From positions 62,001 through 126,000 of the forward strand of contig NZ_PDUD01000036.1 of the NCBI RefSeq assembly GCF_002646595.1: a stretch of 64,000 bases of DNA, read 5' to 3'. Shown here piece after piece: positions 51,008 through 60,751 of the stretch. Source of the stretch: Flavilitoribacter nigricans DSM 23189 = NBRC 102662. GTDB taxonomy: Bacteria; Bacteroidota; Bacteroidia; Chitinophagales; Saprospiraceae. The position numbers were made by a program, and so were the translations under genes. The notes under the pieces were generated by a model that saw nothing but the letters and a program-made list of their open reading frames with translations, did no database searches and was not told where the DNA came from. How positions within the stretch are numbered: the first letter of the stretch is position 1; each line of letters opens with the position of its first letter.

Positions 51008-52006
51008 CTACAGGCCTCCGATACTGGCGTAGGCCGCCAGCAGGCGATCTACCCATGCCTCAGTCGCCGGATCCCGCATCTGCCGGGAAGGGTCGGCTTC
51101 AAACCAGTCAATGGTTTCCCGGATCCCCTGTTTAAAAGGGATCACGGCTTTGAATTCGGGTACGAAAGTCTTGATCTTGGTATTATCAAAGATCACGCTC
51201 ACACTTTTGTCTCCCACCAGACTACCGAGCCGGGAAGGCTCGAATTTGGCGATCAGATCCGACGCAATATGAACGATCCGGGGTGCTTCTCCCACCGCCA
51301 TACCGACGGCCTGGTAGATCTGATCCCAGGTGAGGATCTCGTCCGAAGTTATATGAAAAGCGTGGCCGATTGCCTGCTGGAGTCCGAGCAGACCGACGAA
51401 ACCGACGGCAAAATCGCGGGAGTGCGTAATGGTCCAGAGGCTGGTGCCGTCGCCGTGTACAATAACGGGCTCCCGCTTCCGGATACGATCTACGATATTG
51501 TAATGTTTCCAACCGCCGATCGGCACGGGGATCACGTATTCGTAGGTCAGAGAAGGCCGCACGATGGTGATGGGGAACTGGAAGTCGCGGTAGGCCTGCA
51601 TCAGCGCGTCCTCACAGGCGATCTTGTCGCGGGAGTATTGCCAGACCGGATTGGCGAGCGGGGTGGATTCGGTAACCACCGGATGGCTGAGCGGTTTTTG
51701 GTAGGCCGATGCCGAACTGATAAATACGTATTGGTCCGTCCGGTCGCGAAATAGGCGGATATCCCGGGCAATATCTGCGGCTTCAAAAGCGATAAAATTA
51801 ACGACAGCATCGAAGTGGTGCCCATCCATTAATTCCTTTACCCTGTTTTCATCCTGAATATCGGCCTGTAGCTGACGGATACCGTCGGGAACCGGCAAAC
51901 TGGTTTTGGAGCGATTCAATACCCAGACCTCATGGCCCTTTTGAGCGGCCAGCCGGCTACAGGCGGTGGAGATATTTCCGGTACCGCCGATGAACAAAAA
52001 TTTCAT
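51008..52006 (-). CDS. NAD-dependent epimerase/dehydratase (extended SDR)
   Basis: This 332-aa protein has the Rossmann start FLFIGGTGNISTACSRLAAQ (GGTGxIS type). The mid region is VFISSASAYQKPL, then YSRDKIACEDAL (the YxxxK position has S-R-D-K after Tyr), then IVRPSLTYEYVIPVPIGGW. It resembles the isoflavone-reductase/CSP41-like atypical SDRs. The ATG at 52006 is used; an upstream ATG adds 17 residues. It is divergent from the DUF4159 gene, with 36 bp between starts. The substrate is unknown. Confidence 0.88.
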   Translation of the reverse strand: MKFLFIGGTGNISTACSRLAAQKGHEVWVLNRSKTSLPVPDGIRQLQADIQDENRVKELMDGHHFDAVVNFIAFEAADIARDIRLFRDRTDQYVFISSASAYQKPLSHPVVTESTPLANPVWQYSRDKIACEDALMQAYRDFQFPITIVRPSLTYEYVIPVPIGGWKHYNIVDRIRKREPVIVHGDGTSLWTITHSRDFAVGFVGLLGLQQAIGHAFHITSDEILTWDQIYQAVGMAVGEAPRIVHIASDLIAKFEPSRLGSLVGDKSVSVIFDNTKIKTFVPEFKAVIPFKQGIRETIDWFEADPSRQMRDPATEAWVDRLLAAYASIGGL

Positions 52007-52042
52007 AATAAAATAGTAAGTTGCGAGCAAATGATAAGAAGC

Positions 52043-52708
52043 ATGAAAAGTATACAATTTTTAGTCATTCTGGCCCTTTTTGCGGGTTTTGGTTTTGTAA
52101 ATCTCCCCGAAGCGCCTTCTTTGAAAATGGCTTTGTTAAAATATAACGGTGGAGGCGACTGGTACGCCAACCCAACCGCCCTGCCCAATCTGGCCAACTT
52201 CTGCAACAGTCAGCTGGGTACCAATTTCGAACGCGATAATGCCGTTGTCGAAGTAGGCAGCGCCGAATTGTTCAATTACGCATTTGTGCACATGACCGGC
52301 CACGGTAATGTCGTTTTCTCGGATGCGGAAGCCGAAAACCTGCGCAACTATCTGATCGCCGGAGGATTTCTGCACATCGATGATAACTACGGGATGGACC
52401 CCTATATCCGCACGGCTATGGCTAAGGTATTTCCCGATCAGGAATTTGTCGAGTTGCCGTTCGAACACCCGATCTACAGTCAGAAGTTCCGGTTTCAGGA
52501 GGGTCTGCCCAAGATCCACAAACACGATGACCAAAATCCCCAGGGTTTTGGCCTGTTCTTTGAAAACCGCCTCGTGGTTTTCTATTCCTTCGAGTGTGAC
52601 CTCGGTGATGGTTGGGAAGATCAGGACGTGCATAAAGACCCGGAAGAGGTACGCCGGCAGGCACTGCAAATGGGCGCAAATATCGTTCAGTTTGCCTTTG
52701 AACAATAA
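52043..52708 (+). CDS. DUF4159 domain-containing secreted protein
   Basis: This 221-aa protein has a signal peptide (IQFLVILALFAGFGFVNLPE). The domain core includes MALLKYNGGGDWYANPTALP, HMTGHGNVVFSDAEAENLRN and GGFLHIDDNYGMDPYIRTAM. This is the DUF4159 pattern, a class-I glutamine-amidotransferase-like fold. The ATG at 52043 and one four codons upstream (52031) are both possible. In other genomes it stands next to MoxR/DUF58 genes, which are absent here. Confidence 0.88.
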   Translation: MKSIQFLVILALFAGFGFVNLPEAPSLKMALLKYNGGGDWYANPTALPNLANFCNSQLGTNFERDNAVVEVGSAELFNYAFVHMTGHGNVVFSDAEAENLRNYLIAGGFLHIDDNYGMDPYIRTAMAKVFPDQEFVELPFEHPIYSQKFRFQEGLPKIHKHDDQNPQGFGLFFENRLVVFYSFECDLGDGWEDQDVHKDPEEVRRQALQMGANIVQFAFEQ

Positions 52709-52792
52709 TTGAAAATACTACTGCCAGCGTTGGCACCACAAAGCTGCCGCAGGCACTGGATTTATATAAAGAAATACCGAAAACCTTAATCG

Positions 52793-53437
52793 ATGAATTA
52801 TCAGGGGATAATTTTTGACCTGGATGGTACCCTGGTCGATACGGAACCCATCCACCGGGATGCGTGGTTCAAAGTAATGGCCGAATACGACCTGGAATTT
52901 GGCAACGAATGGTTCGAACAGTGGATCGGAAAATCCGATCGGGTACTGGCGGAATCTTTGGAGCGCTATTACAAGGTACCGGCCTCCGCCGATCTGCTGC
53001 AGGAAAAAAAGCGTAAGACCTATCACCTCATGGCGGCCGAGTTCGCCGCTCCTTTCACGGGGGTAGAAGTGCTGTTAGGACTATTGAAAGACAATTTTCG
53101 CATGGGGATCGCTACCAACAGCTCGGATAAAGATGCCGCTTCCGTCTTTCAGAAAACCAAACTGGATACTTTTTTCCAGACGATCGTGACCGCCGATATG
53201 GTGGATAAGCTCAAACCGGCGCCCGATATGTATCTGCTGGCCAGCAAACGCCTGGGATTGTTCACGGATGTATGCCTGGTAGTGGAAGATTCTCCCTCCG
53301 GTGTCAAAGCCGCCAAGGAGGCCGGCATGTACGTACTGGCGGTAACCAATTCCCACCCGGAAGAAAGTCTGAAGCAGGCCGATAAGATCTTTACCACCTC
53401 GCAAGATGCCCTGCAATGGATATTCGATAATCACTAA
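52793..53437 (+). CDS. HAD-family phosphatase/beta-phosphoglucomutase-like
   Basis: This 214-aa HAD hydrolase has motif I IIFDLDGTLVDTEPIHRD, motif II ATNSS, motif III Lys in VDKLKPAPDMYLLAS and motif IV VVEDSPSGVKAAKEAGM. The helical cap of about residues 18-80 fits the beta-phosphoglucomutase/phosphatase branch. It lies 9 bp ahead of kdsB on the same strand and is probably co-transcribed; a sugar-phosphate substrate is likely but not proven. Confidence 0.9.
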   Translation: MNYQGIIFDLDGTLVDTEPIHRDAWFKVMAEYDLEFGNEWFEQWIGKSDRVLAESLERYYKVPASADLLQEKKRKTYHLMAAEFAAPFTGVEVLLGLLKDNFRMGIATNSSDKDAASVFQKTKLDTFFQTIVTADMVDKLKPAPDMYLLASKRLGLFTDVCLVVEDSPSGVKAAKEAGMYVLAVTNSHPEESLKQADKIFTTSQDALQWIFDNH

Positions 53438-53446
53438 GCAAGGGGC

Positions 53447-54187
53447 ATGAAGCAGCAAAAGACACTAGGGGTTATTCCGGCACGTTATGCTTCGTCGCGT
53501 TTTCCGGGTAAACCACTGGTCGATATCCGCGGGAAAAGTATGATCCGCCGGGTGTACGAGCAGGTAAGCAAGGCCAGCCTGATCGATGCCGTAGTCGTGG
53601 CCACGGATGACGAGCGGATCTACGACCACGTGCAGGATTTTGGAGGTACCGTGCAGTTTACGGAAGATACGCACCGGTCCGGAACGGATCGCTGTGCGGA
53701 AGTGGCCGGCCGGGAATCGGCCTACGACGTGGTGGTGAATATCCAGGGTGATGAACCCTTTATTGATCCCCGTCAGATCGATCAGGTGATACAACCCCTG
53801 CGGGAGCAGGCGCAACTGGAGATCTCTACCCTGGCCAAGCGATTGAGCGATGAAGGCACGCTGTTCAACCCCAATGTGGTGAAGGTGGTTTTTGACCGCG
53901 AGCAACGGGCGCTGTATTTCAGTCGCAGCGCGATTCCCTACCTGCGGGATGTCGATCCTTCGCTGTGGATGGACAAGGCCGATTTTTACAAACATATCGG
54001 CATCTACGGTTTTCGCCGTAATGCCCTGCTGGCGGTTTCCCGTGAATCTCCGGGCACCTTGGAGCAATGCGAATCACTTGAACAGCTGCGCTGGCTGGAA
54101 GCCGGATACCGCATCTACGTAGGTATCACCCAATGGGAAACTTTCGGTATCGACCATCCGGAGGACCTGGATAAGATTACGTTCTGA
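53447..54187 (+). CDS. kdsB: 3-deoxy-manno-octulosonate cytidylyltransferase
   Basis: This 246-aa enzyme activates KDO as CMP-KDO for lipid A assembly. The N-terminus is GVIPARYASSRFPGKPLVDI (nucleotide binding). VVNIQGDEPFIDP and YFSRSAIPYLRD follow, then YKHIGIYGFRRNALL and QWETFGIDHPEDL. Length is normal. It forms a short set with the HAD gene upstream; the histidine-kinase gene begins 12 bp downstream. Confidence 0.96.
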   Translation: MKQQKTLGVIPARYASSRFPGKPLVDIRGKSMIRRVYEQVSKASLIDAVVVATDDERIYDHVQDFGGTVQFTEDTHRSGTDRCAEVAGRESAYDVVVNIQGDEPFIDPRQIDQVIQPLREQAQLEISTLAKRLSDEGTLFNPNVVKVVFDREQRALYFSRSAIPYLRDVDPSLWMDKADFYKHIGIYGFRRNALLAVSRESPGTLEQCESLEQLRWLEAGYRIYVGITQWETFGIDHPEDLDKITF

Positions 54188-54199
54188 AATTTTTTGACC

Positions 54200-56152
54200 G
54201 TGAAAACAAATCAAAAAGATGCCATTCTGGAAGCCATGTTCGCCGATGCGACCCTGGGTATTCTGGTGGCCAACGTCAGTGGAGAGATCATTTTGTGTAA
54301 TAAACTGGCCGAAGATCTTTTTGGATATACCCGGAATGAGCTGCTGGGCCAGAAAGTAGAAATGCTGCTGCCGGACCAGATGCGCAGCCGGCACGTTAAG
54401 CACCGGGCCGCCTACCTGGAACATCCCACACCCCGCCTGATGGGGGCCGGCCGGGACCTCTACGGTCGCCGGAAAGACGGATCTATTTTTCCCATCGAGA
54501 TCAGCCTGAGCCACGTGCGGATCGAAGACAAGACCGCCGTGATCGCCTTTATCAGCAACATCCGCTGGCGGAAGGAGCAGGAGGAAAAACTGCGACACGA
54601 AAAAGAGCTGGCCCAGATGTACCTCGAAATGGCGGGTAGCATCATCCTGGTACTCGATAAAGAGGAGAATATCACCCTGATCAACCGGGAAGGCGCGCTG
54701 ATCCTCGGGGGCTCGGAGGAAGAGATCATCGGACAGAACTGGTTCGAAAATTTCGTTCCCGAAAAAAACCGGGCGGAAGTCCGGGCCGTCTACTATCAGT
54801 TGCTCGAACACCAGGGAAGCCAACTGGAATACTACGAAAATAAGGTACGGGCTACCCACGGTGAGATTCGCCTGATCTCCTGGCACAACCGCCTGCTGCA
54901 AAACGAAAAGGGGGAAGCTATCGGAACGATCAGTTCGGGTACGGATATTACCCTCACCCGGGAAGCGGAACTCATGCTGCAGGAAAGTAAAGCGCGGCTG
55001 AAGAACTACGCGATCGAGCTGGAAGAAGAGGTGGCCGCCCGCACGGCAGAAGTTTTTGAAAGCCAGACCAAGCTTAAACTTTCCAACCAGGTTGCCCAGA
55101 TCGGCTACTGGGAGATCAGTCTGGAAGAACAAAAAGAACTATCGCTGACGTGGTCCGAAGAGTTCTTTAGATTGTTTGATCAGCGCTATACCGAAGAGCC
55201 GCTGCCCAAGGAGTTCTTTCTGCAGTTTATTCACCCCGAAGACCGGGAAGTCGTTACGGCCCAGACCCGGCAGGCGATCAAAACGGGCGAGGATAAACGC
55301 CTGGAATTTCGGATCACTACTTCCCACGGTCAGCCCAAATACATTAGTTCCGAATTGCGGGGAATCCGCAATCAGTACGGTAAACTCACCAAAATATTCG
55401 GGGTGATCCAGGATATCACCGAAAACAAGGAAATCGAAAAACGCCTGGAACAGAACCTCAAAAAGGAAAAAGAACTGGGTGAACTGAAATCCCGCTTCGT
55501 CTCAATGGCTTCCCACGAGTTCCGTACGCCACTCAGTGCGATCCAGTCTTCTGTCGATCTCATCAAGATCTACCAGGAACGCGGGCAGCCCGAAAAGCTG
55601 GGGCGACACATCGGACGGATAAAGTCCTCGGTGCAGAACCTGACCAATATCCTCAATGACTTCCTCAACCTCGAAAAGCTGGAATCGGGCAAGATCATTT
55701 ACCAGCCGGAAGCGCTGCAGTTTGAGCAATACATGCGCGATATCCTGGAAGAGATCGGTCTGCTAAAAAAGGAAGATCAGGAGATCCATTACGAACACCG
55801 CGGAGCCGATACCGCCGTACTGGACAAACACCTGCTGCGCAATATTCTGAACAATCTCTTGTCGAATGCCATCAAATACTCCGGTGAAGGCGCCCGCATC
55901 GAAGTGCGTTCGGAAATAGGGAACCAGGAATTGTCCCTGTCGGTAAAAGACCAGGGCATCGGTATCCCCCAGGCGGATCAGGAGCACCTGATGACGCGTT
56001 TTTTCCGGGCCACCAACGTCACCAATATTCAGGGTACCGGGCTTGGCCTGACGATCGTTCGACGCTATCTGGATATGATGGGCGGTTCCATCTGGTTTGA
56101 AAGTAAGGAGGGAGCGGGGACTACCTTTTTCGTGAAGATCCCCCAGGAATAA
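54200..56152 (+). CDS. PAS-domain sensor histidine kinase
   Basis: This 650-aa soluble kinase begins at a GTG (54200); a TTG two codons upstream is an alternative. Three PAS/PAC modules lie at about 10-120 (ATLGILVANVSGEIILCNKL, with IRWRKEQEEKLRHE after), 135-260 and 290-410 (GVIQDITENKEIEKRLEQNL). The dimerisation His is H439 in FVSMASHEFRTPLSAIQSSV. HATPase motifs are NNLLSNAIKYS, VKDQGIGIPQAD and GTGLGLTIV. It is convergent with the REC-cNMP-HTH regulator, which is a possible partner. Confidence 0.92.
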   Translation: MKTNQKDAILEAMFADATLGILVANVSGEIILCNKLAEDLFGYTRNELLGQKVEMLLPDQMRSRHVKHRAAYLEHPTPRLMGAGRDLYGRRKDGSIFPIEISLSHVRIEDKTAVIAFISNIRWRKEQEEKLRHEKELAQMYLEMAGSIILVLDKEENITLINREGALILGGSEEEIIGQNWFENFVPEKNRAEVRAVYYQLLEHQGSQLEYYENKVRATHGEIRLISWHNRLLQNEKGEAIGTISSGTDITLTREAELMLQESKARLKNYAIELEEEVAARTAEVFESQTKLKLSNQVAQIGYWEISLEEQKELSLTWSEEFFRLFDQRYTEEPLPKEFFLQFIHPEDREVVTAQTRQAIKTGEDKRLEFRITTSHGQPKYISSELRGIRNQYGKLTKIFGVIQDITENKEIEKRLEQNLKKEKELGELKSRFVSMASHEFRTPLSAIQSSVDLIKIYQERGQPEKLGRHIGRIKSSVQNLTNILNDFLNLEKLESGKIIYQPEALQFEQYMRDILEEIGLLKKEDQEIHYEHRGADTAVLDKHLLRNILNNLLSNAIKYSGEGARIEVRSEIGNQELSLSVKDQGIGIPQADQEHLMTRFFRATNVTNIQGTGLGLTIVRRYLDMMGGSIWFESKEGAGTTFFVKIPQE

Positions 56153-56160
56153 AATCTCAG

Positions 56161-56200
56161 GAAGATGTGATGATCAGTCCGATCCGATCACCACATCTTC
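56161..56200. terminator. Bidirectional terminator between kinase and regulator
   Basis: GAAGATGTG (56161-56169) pairs with CACATCTTC (56192-56200), and further pairing GATC/GATC lies inside. It sits between the two convergent stops (56152 and 56206). Confidence 0.65.
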
Positions 56201-56205
56201 GGCTA

Positions 56206-57261
56206 TTAGTTCGGCATTTGTTCCAATGCCCGCAGATTCTTGATCGTGATCGTGCCGCTGGAATCGATGGAGATCAACCCTTCGGATTTAAAATCGGAAA
56301 GCGTGCGGATCACGGATTCTTTCGTAGTACCGACAATGCTGGCCAGATCATCGCGCAACATGCTGATGACTGCCGGACTTTCGTCCGTGCCGTGGTAGTA
56401 GAGTTGCACCAGCGCATCGGCTACCCGCTTACGGATCGAGTTGTAAGCCAGTTTGATGAGCTGTTCCTCTTTCTCCACGACATCGTTAGCGAGGTGTTTG
56501 ATCAGCAAAGCGGAGAAGTCCCGGTTGCCGTGCAGCAATTTGACGAAATCATCTTTGGGAATAAAACTCAGTTCCGCCTCTTCCAGTACCACCGCCGAAT
56601 CGCTGTAGGGTTCATCCTTGAGCAGGGCGTAGTAGCCGAAAAACTCACCGGGACCGAACAGTTCGGTAATGTACTTCTTGCCGAATTCGTTTTCCCGGTT
56701 GATCTTGATCTTTCCGCTCATGACGTAATAGACCCCTTTCGGGTAATCTCCTTCCCGGTAGACGTGGTCCTTTTTGGACCAGCGACGGGTCTCTTTGTTC
56801 TGAGCCAGTTTGTCCAGCTCTTTCTGCCCGAGATCTTCGTCGATCAGGGATTTGGTCTGCATGATGCCGGCTTCGAAAGCCTGTCGCAGGCGGGCGCTCT
56901 TTTTCAGCCGAAGTTCGATGGCCTCGAGCAGCTGTACGTGCTCAAACGGTTTGGTGATGTAATCATCGGCCCCGAGGTTCATGCCCATCCGAAAATCGCG
57001 GCTCTCCGTTTTAGCGGTCAGAAAAATAAAGGGAATGCTACTGGTCTTCGGTCGTTTGCTGAGAATTTGCAGCACGCCGAACCCATCCAGTTCGGGCATC
57101 ATTACATCGCAGAGGATCAGGTCCGGAGTTTCGTGCATGGCTTTTTCTACTCCTCTTACCCCGTTTTCGGCACTCACCACGTCGTATCCGGATACTTCCA
57201 GTATCTCTTCGAGATTTTCTCTTACCTCCCGATTGTCTTCAATTACCAATATCTTTTCCAT
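56206..57261 (-). CDS. Response regulator with REC, cNMP-binding and Crp-type HTH domains
   Basis: This 351-aa protein starts at the ATG at 57261. Residues 1-120 are a receiver domain with phospho-acceptor D52 (LILCDVMMPELDG), T at FLTA and Lys in ITKPFE. Residues about 145-260 are a cyclic-nucleotide-binding-type beta-roll (REGDYPKGVYYVMSGKIKI, FGPGEFFGYYALLKDEPYSD). The C-terminus is a Crp/Fnr winged helix (LRDDLASIVGTTKESVIRTL). It is a phospho-regulated Crp-like transcription factor. No Fe-S cysteine cluster is present. Confidence 0.93.
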   Translation of the reverse strand: MEKILVIEDNREVRENLEEILEVSGYDVVSAENGVRGVEKAMHETPDLILCDVMMPELDGFGVLQILSKRPKTSSIPFIFLTAKTESRDFRMGMNLGADDYITKPFEHVQLLEAIELRLKKSARLRQAFEAGIMQTKSLIDEDLGQKELDKLAQNKETRRWSKKDHVYREGDYPKGVYYVMSGKIKINRENEFGKKYITELFGPGEFFGYYALLKDEPYSDSAVVLEEAELSFIPKDDFVKLLHGNRDFSALLIKHLANDVVEKEEQLIKLAYNSIRKRVADALVQLYYHGTDESPAVISMLRDDLASIVGTTKESVIRTLSDFKSEGLISIDSSGTITIKNLRALEQMPN

Positions 57262-57464
57262 AGTGGGTAGTTTGACGGAATGTAGGCGGTTTATCGTTGC
57301 CGTTTGGGGCAGCCAGGCGGCTCCCCGGAATGGCAACTTTATCTTGCTCACATCCAAGTATGCTTATACTGATCAAGGTATAAGACAAATCGCACTCATG
57401 TAGATGATTTCCACTTGGCGTTTTGATGACTTTTATCATCTTCCGCTTCGGCGGCTAAGGCAGA

Positions 57465-60314
57465 TCATAACTTTTCCTGTAGGAATTTACCGGTGTATGA
57501 TTCCTCTACTTTGATCAGTTCTTCGGGGCGTCCCTGGAAGACCAGGTGCCCACCGTTCTTACCACCTTCCGGTCCAAGATCAATGACCCAGTCCGCGCTT
57601 TTGATCACTTCCATATTGTGTTCCACGACCAGTACGCTGTGGCCTTTTTCCACCAGCGCGTTCAGCGCACCGAGTAGTTTGCGAATGTCGTGAAAATGCA
57701 GTCCGGTCGTCGGTTCATCAAAAATAAAAAAGATATGGTCAGATGCACTGTCTTTGTTGAGAAAAGAAGCCAGTTTTACCCGCTGGGCCTCCCCGCCGGA
57801 AAGGGTAGAGGAGGATTGCCCAAGTTTCACATAGCCCAGACCGACATCGTGGAGCGGTTTGAGTTTGTTGATCACATCCGGAGCTTCGTCAAAAAAGTCG
57901 ATCGCTTCCTCTACGCTCATATCCAGAATATCGAAGATGCTTTTATCCCGGTACTTCACTTCCAGGACTTCGCCTTTGAAGCGTTTGCCGCCACATTCTT
58001 CGCATTCCAGACGGACATCAGCTAAGAACTGCATCTCGATCACCTGCTCGCCTTCCCCTTTGCAGGTATCGCACCGGCCACCGTCGACGTTGAAGGAAAA
58101 GTGGCTCGGTTTATAGCCGCGGATCTTGGAAAGCTGCTGGGAAGCCATCAGGTTCCGGATCGCGTCGTAGGCTTTCACGTAGGTTACCGGGTTGGAGCGG
58201 GAGGATTTCCCGATCGGGCTCTGATTGATCATTTCCACTCCGGTCAGTGCGTCCAGGTCGCCGGCCAGATCCTTGTAGGTGCCGGGAGATTTGCTGTAAT
58301 TCTGCCCGAAGTGTTTCATCAGGGCCGGGTACAGGATCTGCTTGACCAGCGTCGTTTTACCGGAGCCGGAGACCCCACTCACCACGGTCAGTGTATTGAG
58401 TGGAAAAGTAACGTCTATATTTTTCAGATTGTGCTGACGGGCGCCTTCCAGGCGAAGTTCGCGGACGAATTTGCGCCGGACTTCCGGCACCGGAATATTC
58501 ATCCGACCGTTCATATATTTGGTGGTCAGGCTTTCGGTCGCTTCGTCGTAGATGTCTTCGTAAGGACCGGCAAATACCACCTCGCCGCCGTGAATGCCCG
58601 CTTCCGGGCCGATATCGATGAGATAATCAGCACTTTTGATCACATCTTCTTCGTGTTCTACCACGATCACCGTATTACCCAGTTTTTTCAGTGACTGCAG
58701 TACTTCCACCAGTCGGTTGGTATCCCGAGGGTGTAAGCCGACACTGGGTTCGTCCAGGATATACATCGAACTGGTCAGGTTACTGCCCAGGGTACGCGTC
58801 AGGTTGATGCGCTGGGTCTCACCGCCACTTAGCGTGGCCGAGATCCGCCCGATGGTCAGATAGCTTAACCCCACATCACACATAAACCGGAGGCGATTGG
58901 TGATCTCCAGCAGCAGGCGCTTGCCCACTTTGGCCTCAAATTCGCTCAGCTCCAGATCCTCCACAAAGGCCAGCAACTCGTCAACGGGCATCAGGGTCAG
59001 TTCGGAGATCGCCTTGCCACCCACTTTGACGTAAGTCGCTTCTTCGCGCAGTCGCCCGCCTTCGCAGACCGGGCACAGGGTTTTGCCGCGGTAGCGGGCC
59101 AGCATCACCCGGTTCTGTATTTTGTAGGTCTTTTCTTCCAGCTCACTAAAGAAGGCGTGGATGCCGTCAAAATATTTATTGCCGCGCCAGAGCAGCCGTA
59201 CTTCTTCCCGGCTGAGATCCTGGTAGGGCGTGTGTACCGGAAAATCGAAATGATGGGCCGCCTTGAGGAACTTTTCGAGCCAGAGGCCGTATTTCTCACC
59301 TTTCCAGCAGGCGATCGCTCCTTCGTAGACCGACAGGGTAGGGTTGGGGACCACCTTGCGCTCGTCGATCCCCATTACCTGACTGAAACCTTCGCATTTG
59401 GGACAGGCACCGTAGGGATTATTGAAATTGAAGAGGTGCGGACTGGGTTCCGGGAAGGTCATCCCGTCCAGTTCGAACCGGTTATTGAACGGATGCTGTT
59501 CTTCGCCTTCCATCTCGACGATACATTCTCCCTCACTTTCGTAGAAGGCCGTTTGCACGGAGTCGGAAATGCGACGCAGGTTCTCCTCGTCTTCTTCCTC
59601 CCGTACCACAAAGCGGTCGATCAGTACCAGCAGGTCCATCGATCTGGCTTCGGAAAGCTTCTGCTGTTGCCATTTGGGATGCTCCTCGATAAAATCTTCA
59701 ATGCGGATCAGCTCGCCCTCGTGCCGGAGACGGGTGTACCCCTTCTGCAACAGCAACTGGAGTTCCTGACCCAACTGCCGGTCCTTGTATTTATAAGGCA
59801 GGGGAATAAACAGCTGTCCACGCTTCCCGGCTTCGAACTGGTGGATGTAGTCCACCACATCACTCACCTCGTGTTTTTTGACTTCCTCTCCGGAAACGGG
59901 AGATATGGTCTTACCGATACGGGCGTAGAGCAGGCGGAAAAAATCGTAGATCTCGGTCAGGGTACCCACCGTGGAGCGGGCATTGGCCGTGGTGGTCTTC
60001 TGTTCAATTGCGATGGCCGGGCAGATCCCTTTGATGTAATCGACATCGGGCTTTTTCATCCGCATCAGGAACTGGCGGGCGTAGGAAGATAAACTCTCTA
60101 CATACCGCCTTTGGCCTTCGGCGTAAAGCGTATCCATCGTGATGGAGGACTTTCCCGAACCGGATACCCCGGTCACCACCACCAGTTTGTTTTTGGGAAT
60201 GGCCAGGTCGACGTTCTTGAGGTTGTTGGCCCGGGCTCCTTTGATATAGATGGCGTTTCTGAGCTCGGTTTTAGAAGGTTGATCAGTTGGGATCGCAATA
60301 GATTTATCGGACAT
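57465..60314 (-). CDS. uvrA: Excinuclease ABC subunit A
   Basis: This 949-aa DNA-damage recognition ATPase has the first Walker A GVSGSGKSSITMDTLYAEGQ and the second GVSGSGKTTLVKQILYP. The first ABC signature is TLSGGETQRINLTRTL and the second LSGGEAQRVKLASFL. Zinc-finger cysteines occur in YGACPKCEGFSQ, CPVCEGGRL and CDTCKGEGEQV with CEECGGKRF. Length matches the family (about 940). It works with UvrB/UvrC encoded elsewhere. It has a promoter at 60475-60506 and a 5' UTR of about 155 nt. Confidence 0.97.
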   Translation of the reverse strand: MSDKSIAIPTDQPSKTELRNAIYIKGARANNLKNVDLAIPKNKLVVVTGVSGSGKSSITMDTLYAEGQRRYVESLSSYARQFLMRMKKPDVDYIKGICPAIAIEQKTTTANARSTVGTLTEIYDFFRLLYARIGKTISPVSGEEVKKHEVSDVVDYIHQFEAGKRGQLFIPLPYKYKDRQLGQELQLLLQKGYTRLRHEGELIRIEDFIEEHPKWQQQKLSEARSMDLLVLIDRFVVREEEDEENLRRISDSVQTAFYESEGECIVEMEGEEQHPFNNRFELDGMTFPEPSPHLFNFNNPYGACPKCEGFSQVMGIDERKVVPNPTLSVYEGAIACWKGEKYGLWLEKFLKAAHHFDFPVHTPYQDLSREEVRLLWRGNKYFDGIHAFFSELEEKTYKIQNRVMLARYRGKTLCPVCEGGRLREEATYVKVGGKAISELTLMPVDELLAFVEDLELSEFEAKVGKRLLLEITNRLRFMCDVGLSYLTIGRISATLSGGETQRINLTRTLGSNLTSSMYILDEPSVGLHPRDTNRLVEVLQSLKKLGNTVIVVEHEEDVIKSADYLIDIGPEAGIHGGEVVFAGPYEDIYDEATESLTTKYMNGRMNIPVPEVRRKFVRELRLEGARQHNLKNIDVTFPLNTLTVVSGVSGSGKTTLVKQILYPALMKHFGQNYSKSPGTYKDLAGDLDALTGVEMINQSPIGKSSRSNPVTYVKAYDAIRNLMASQQLSKIRGYKPSHFSFNVDGGRCDTCKGEGEQVIEMQFLADVRLECEECGGKRFKGEVLEVKYRDKSIFDILDMSVEEAIDFFDEAPDVINKLKPLHDVGLGYVKLGQSSSTLSGGEAQRVKLASFLNKDSASDHIFFIFDEPTTGLHFHDIRKLLGALNALVEKGHSVLVVEHNMEVIKSADWVIDLGPEGGKNGGHLVFQGRPEELIKVEESYTGKFLQEKL

Positions 60315-60751
60315 TCGTATTTCCTTTGTGGCAGGGAGCAGCAGTCGGGAATGATCTCTAACCTGTGATGAAAGCTACATGAGGCAACTAACGCCTGAGC
60401 GTATGTGCCGTCCAACTGACATCGCAGACGATCTCGGTCATCCGCTTCCCTGCTGCTGATTTTAAAACAAGTTGCAAAGATAACCCAGTGATCTGTGAAA
60501 AACAATGCCGGGTTCGGATTCGCTCTATTTTACCGTAGAATGCAGCGGATCGGGTCACCGGACCGGGTTTTGGCAGTATTAACAGTTCAAATTTAGGGAT
60601 GTTTTTACATTTGCATTAATTTAGTTTGATCCACAAGTTTTAACTTCGTATCCGGTACGCGATCTAAATATAATTCTGTACCGGAAAAGTGATAAGTAAA
60701 TCAGCATCAATCCAAACCTATTATTGTAACGACAAACAAAAAGCATTAAAA
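60315..60751. other. Divergent gap with the uvrA promoter
   Basis: This 437-bp divergent region holds the uvrA promoter (60475-60506). The 250 bp before the haloperoxidase gene are AT-rich with TTTAGTTTG near 60624, a possible -7 element with one base short of the spacer consensus. No ORF or repeat is supported. No clear LexA-type operator was seen. Confidence 0.5.
60475..60506 (-). promoter_or_regulatory. Bacteroidota-type promoter of uvrA
   Basis: On the minus strand ATTG (60503-60506) is followed after 20 nt by TATCTTTG (60475-60482). This fits the Bacteroidota consensus closely. The leader to the ATG at 60314 would be about 155 nt. Confidence 0.65.

Noticed and set aside
54074-55132. 352-aa leftward ORF overlapping kdsB and the PAS kinase
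   Set aside because: Spans two real genes on the other strand and has no domain signal.
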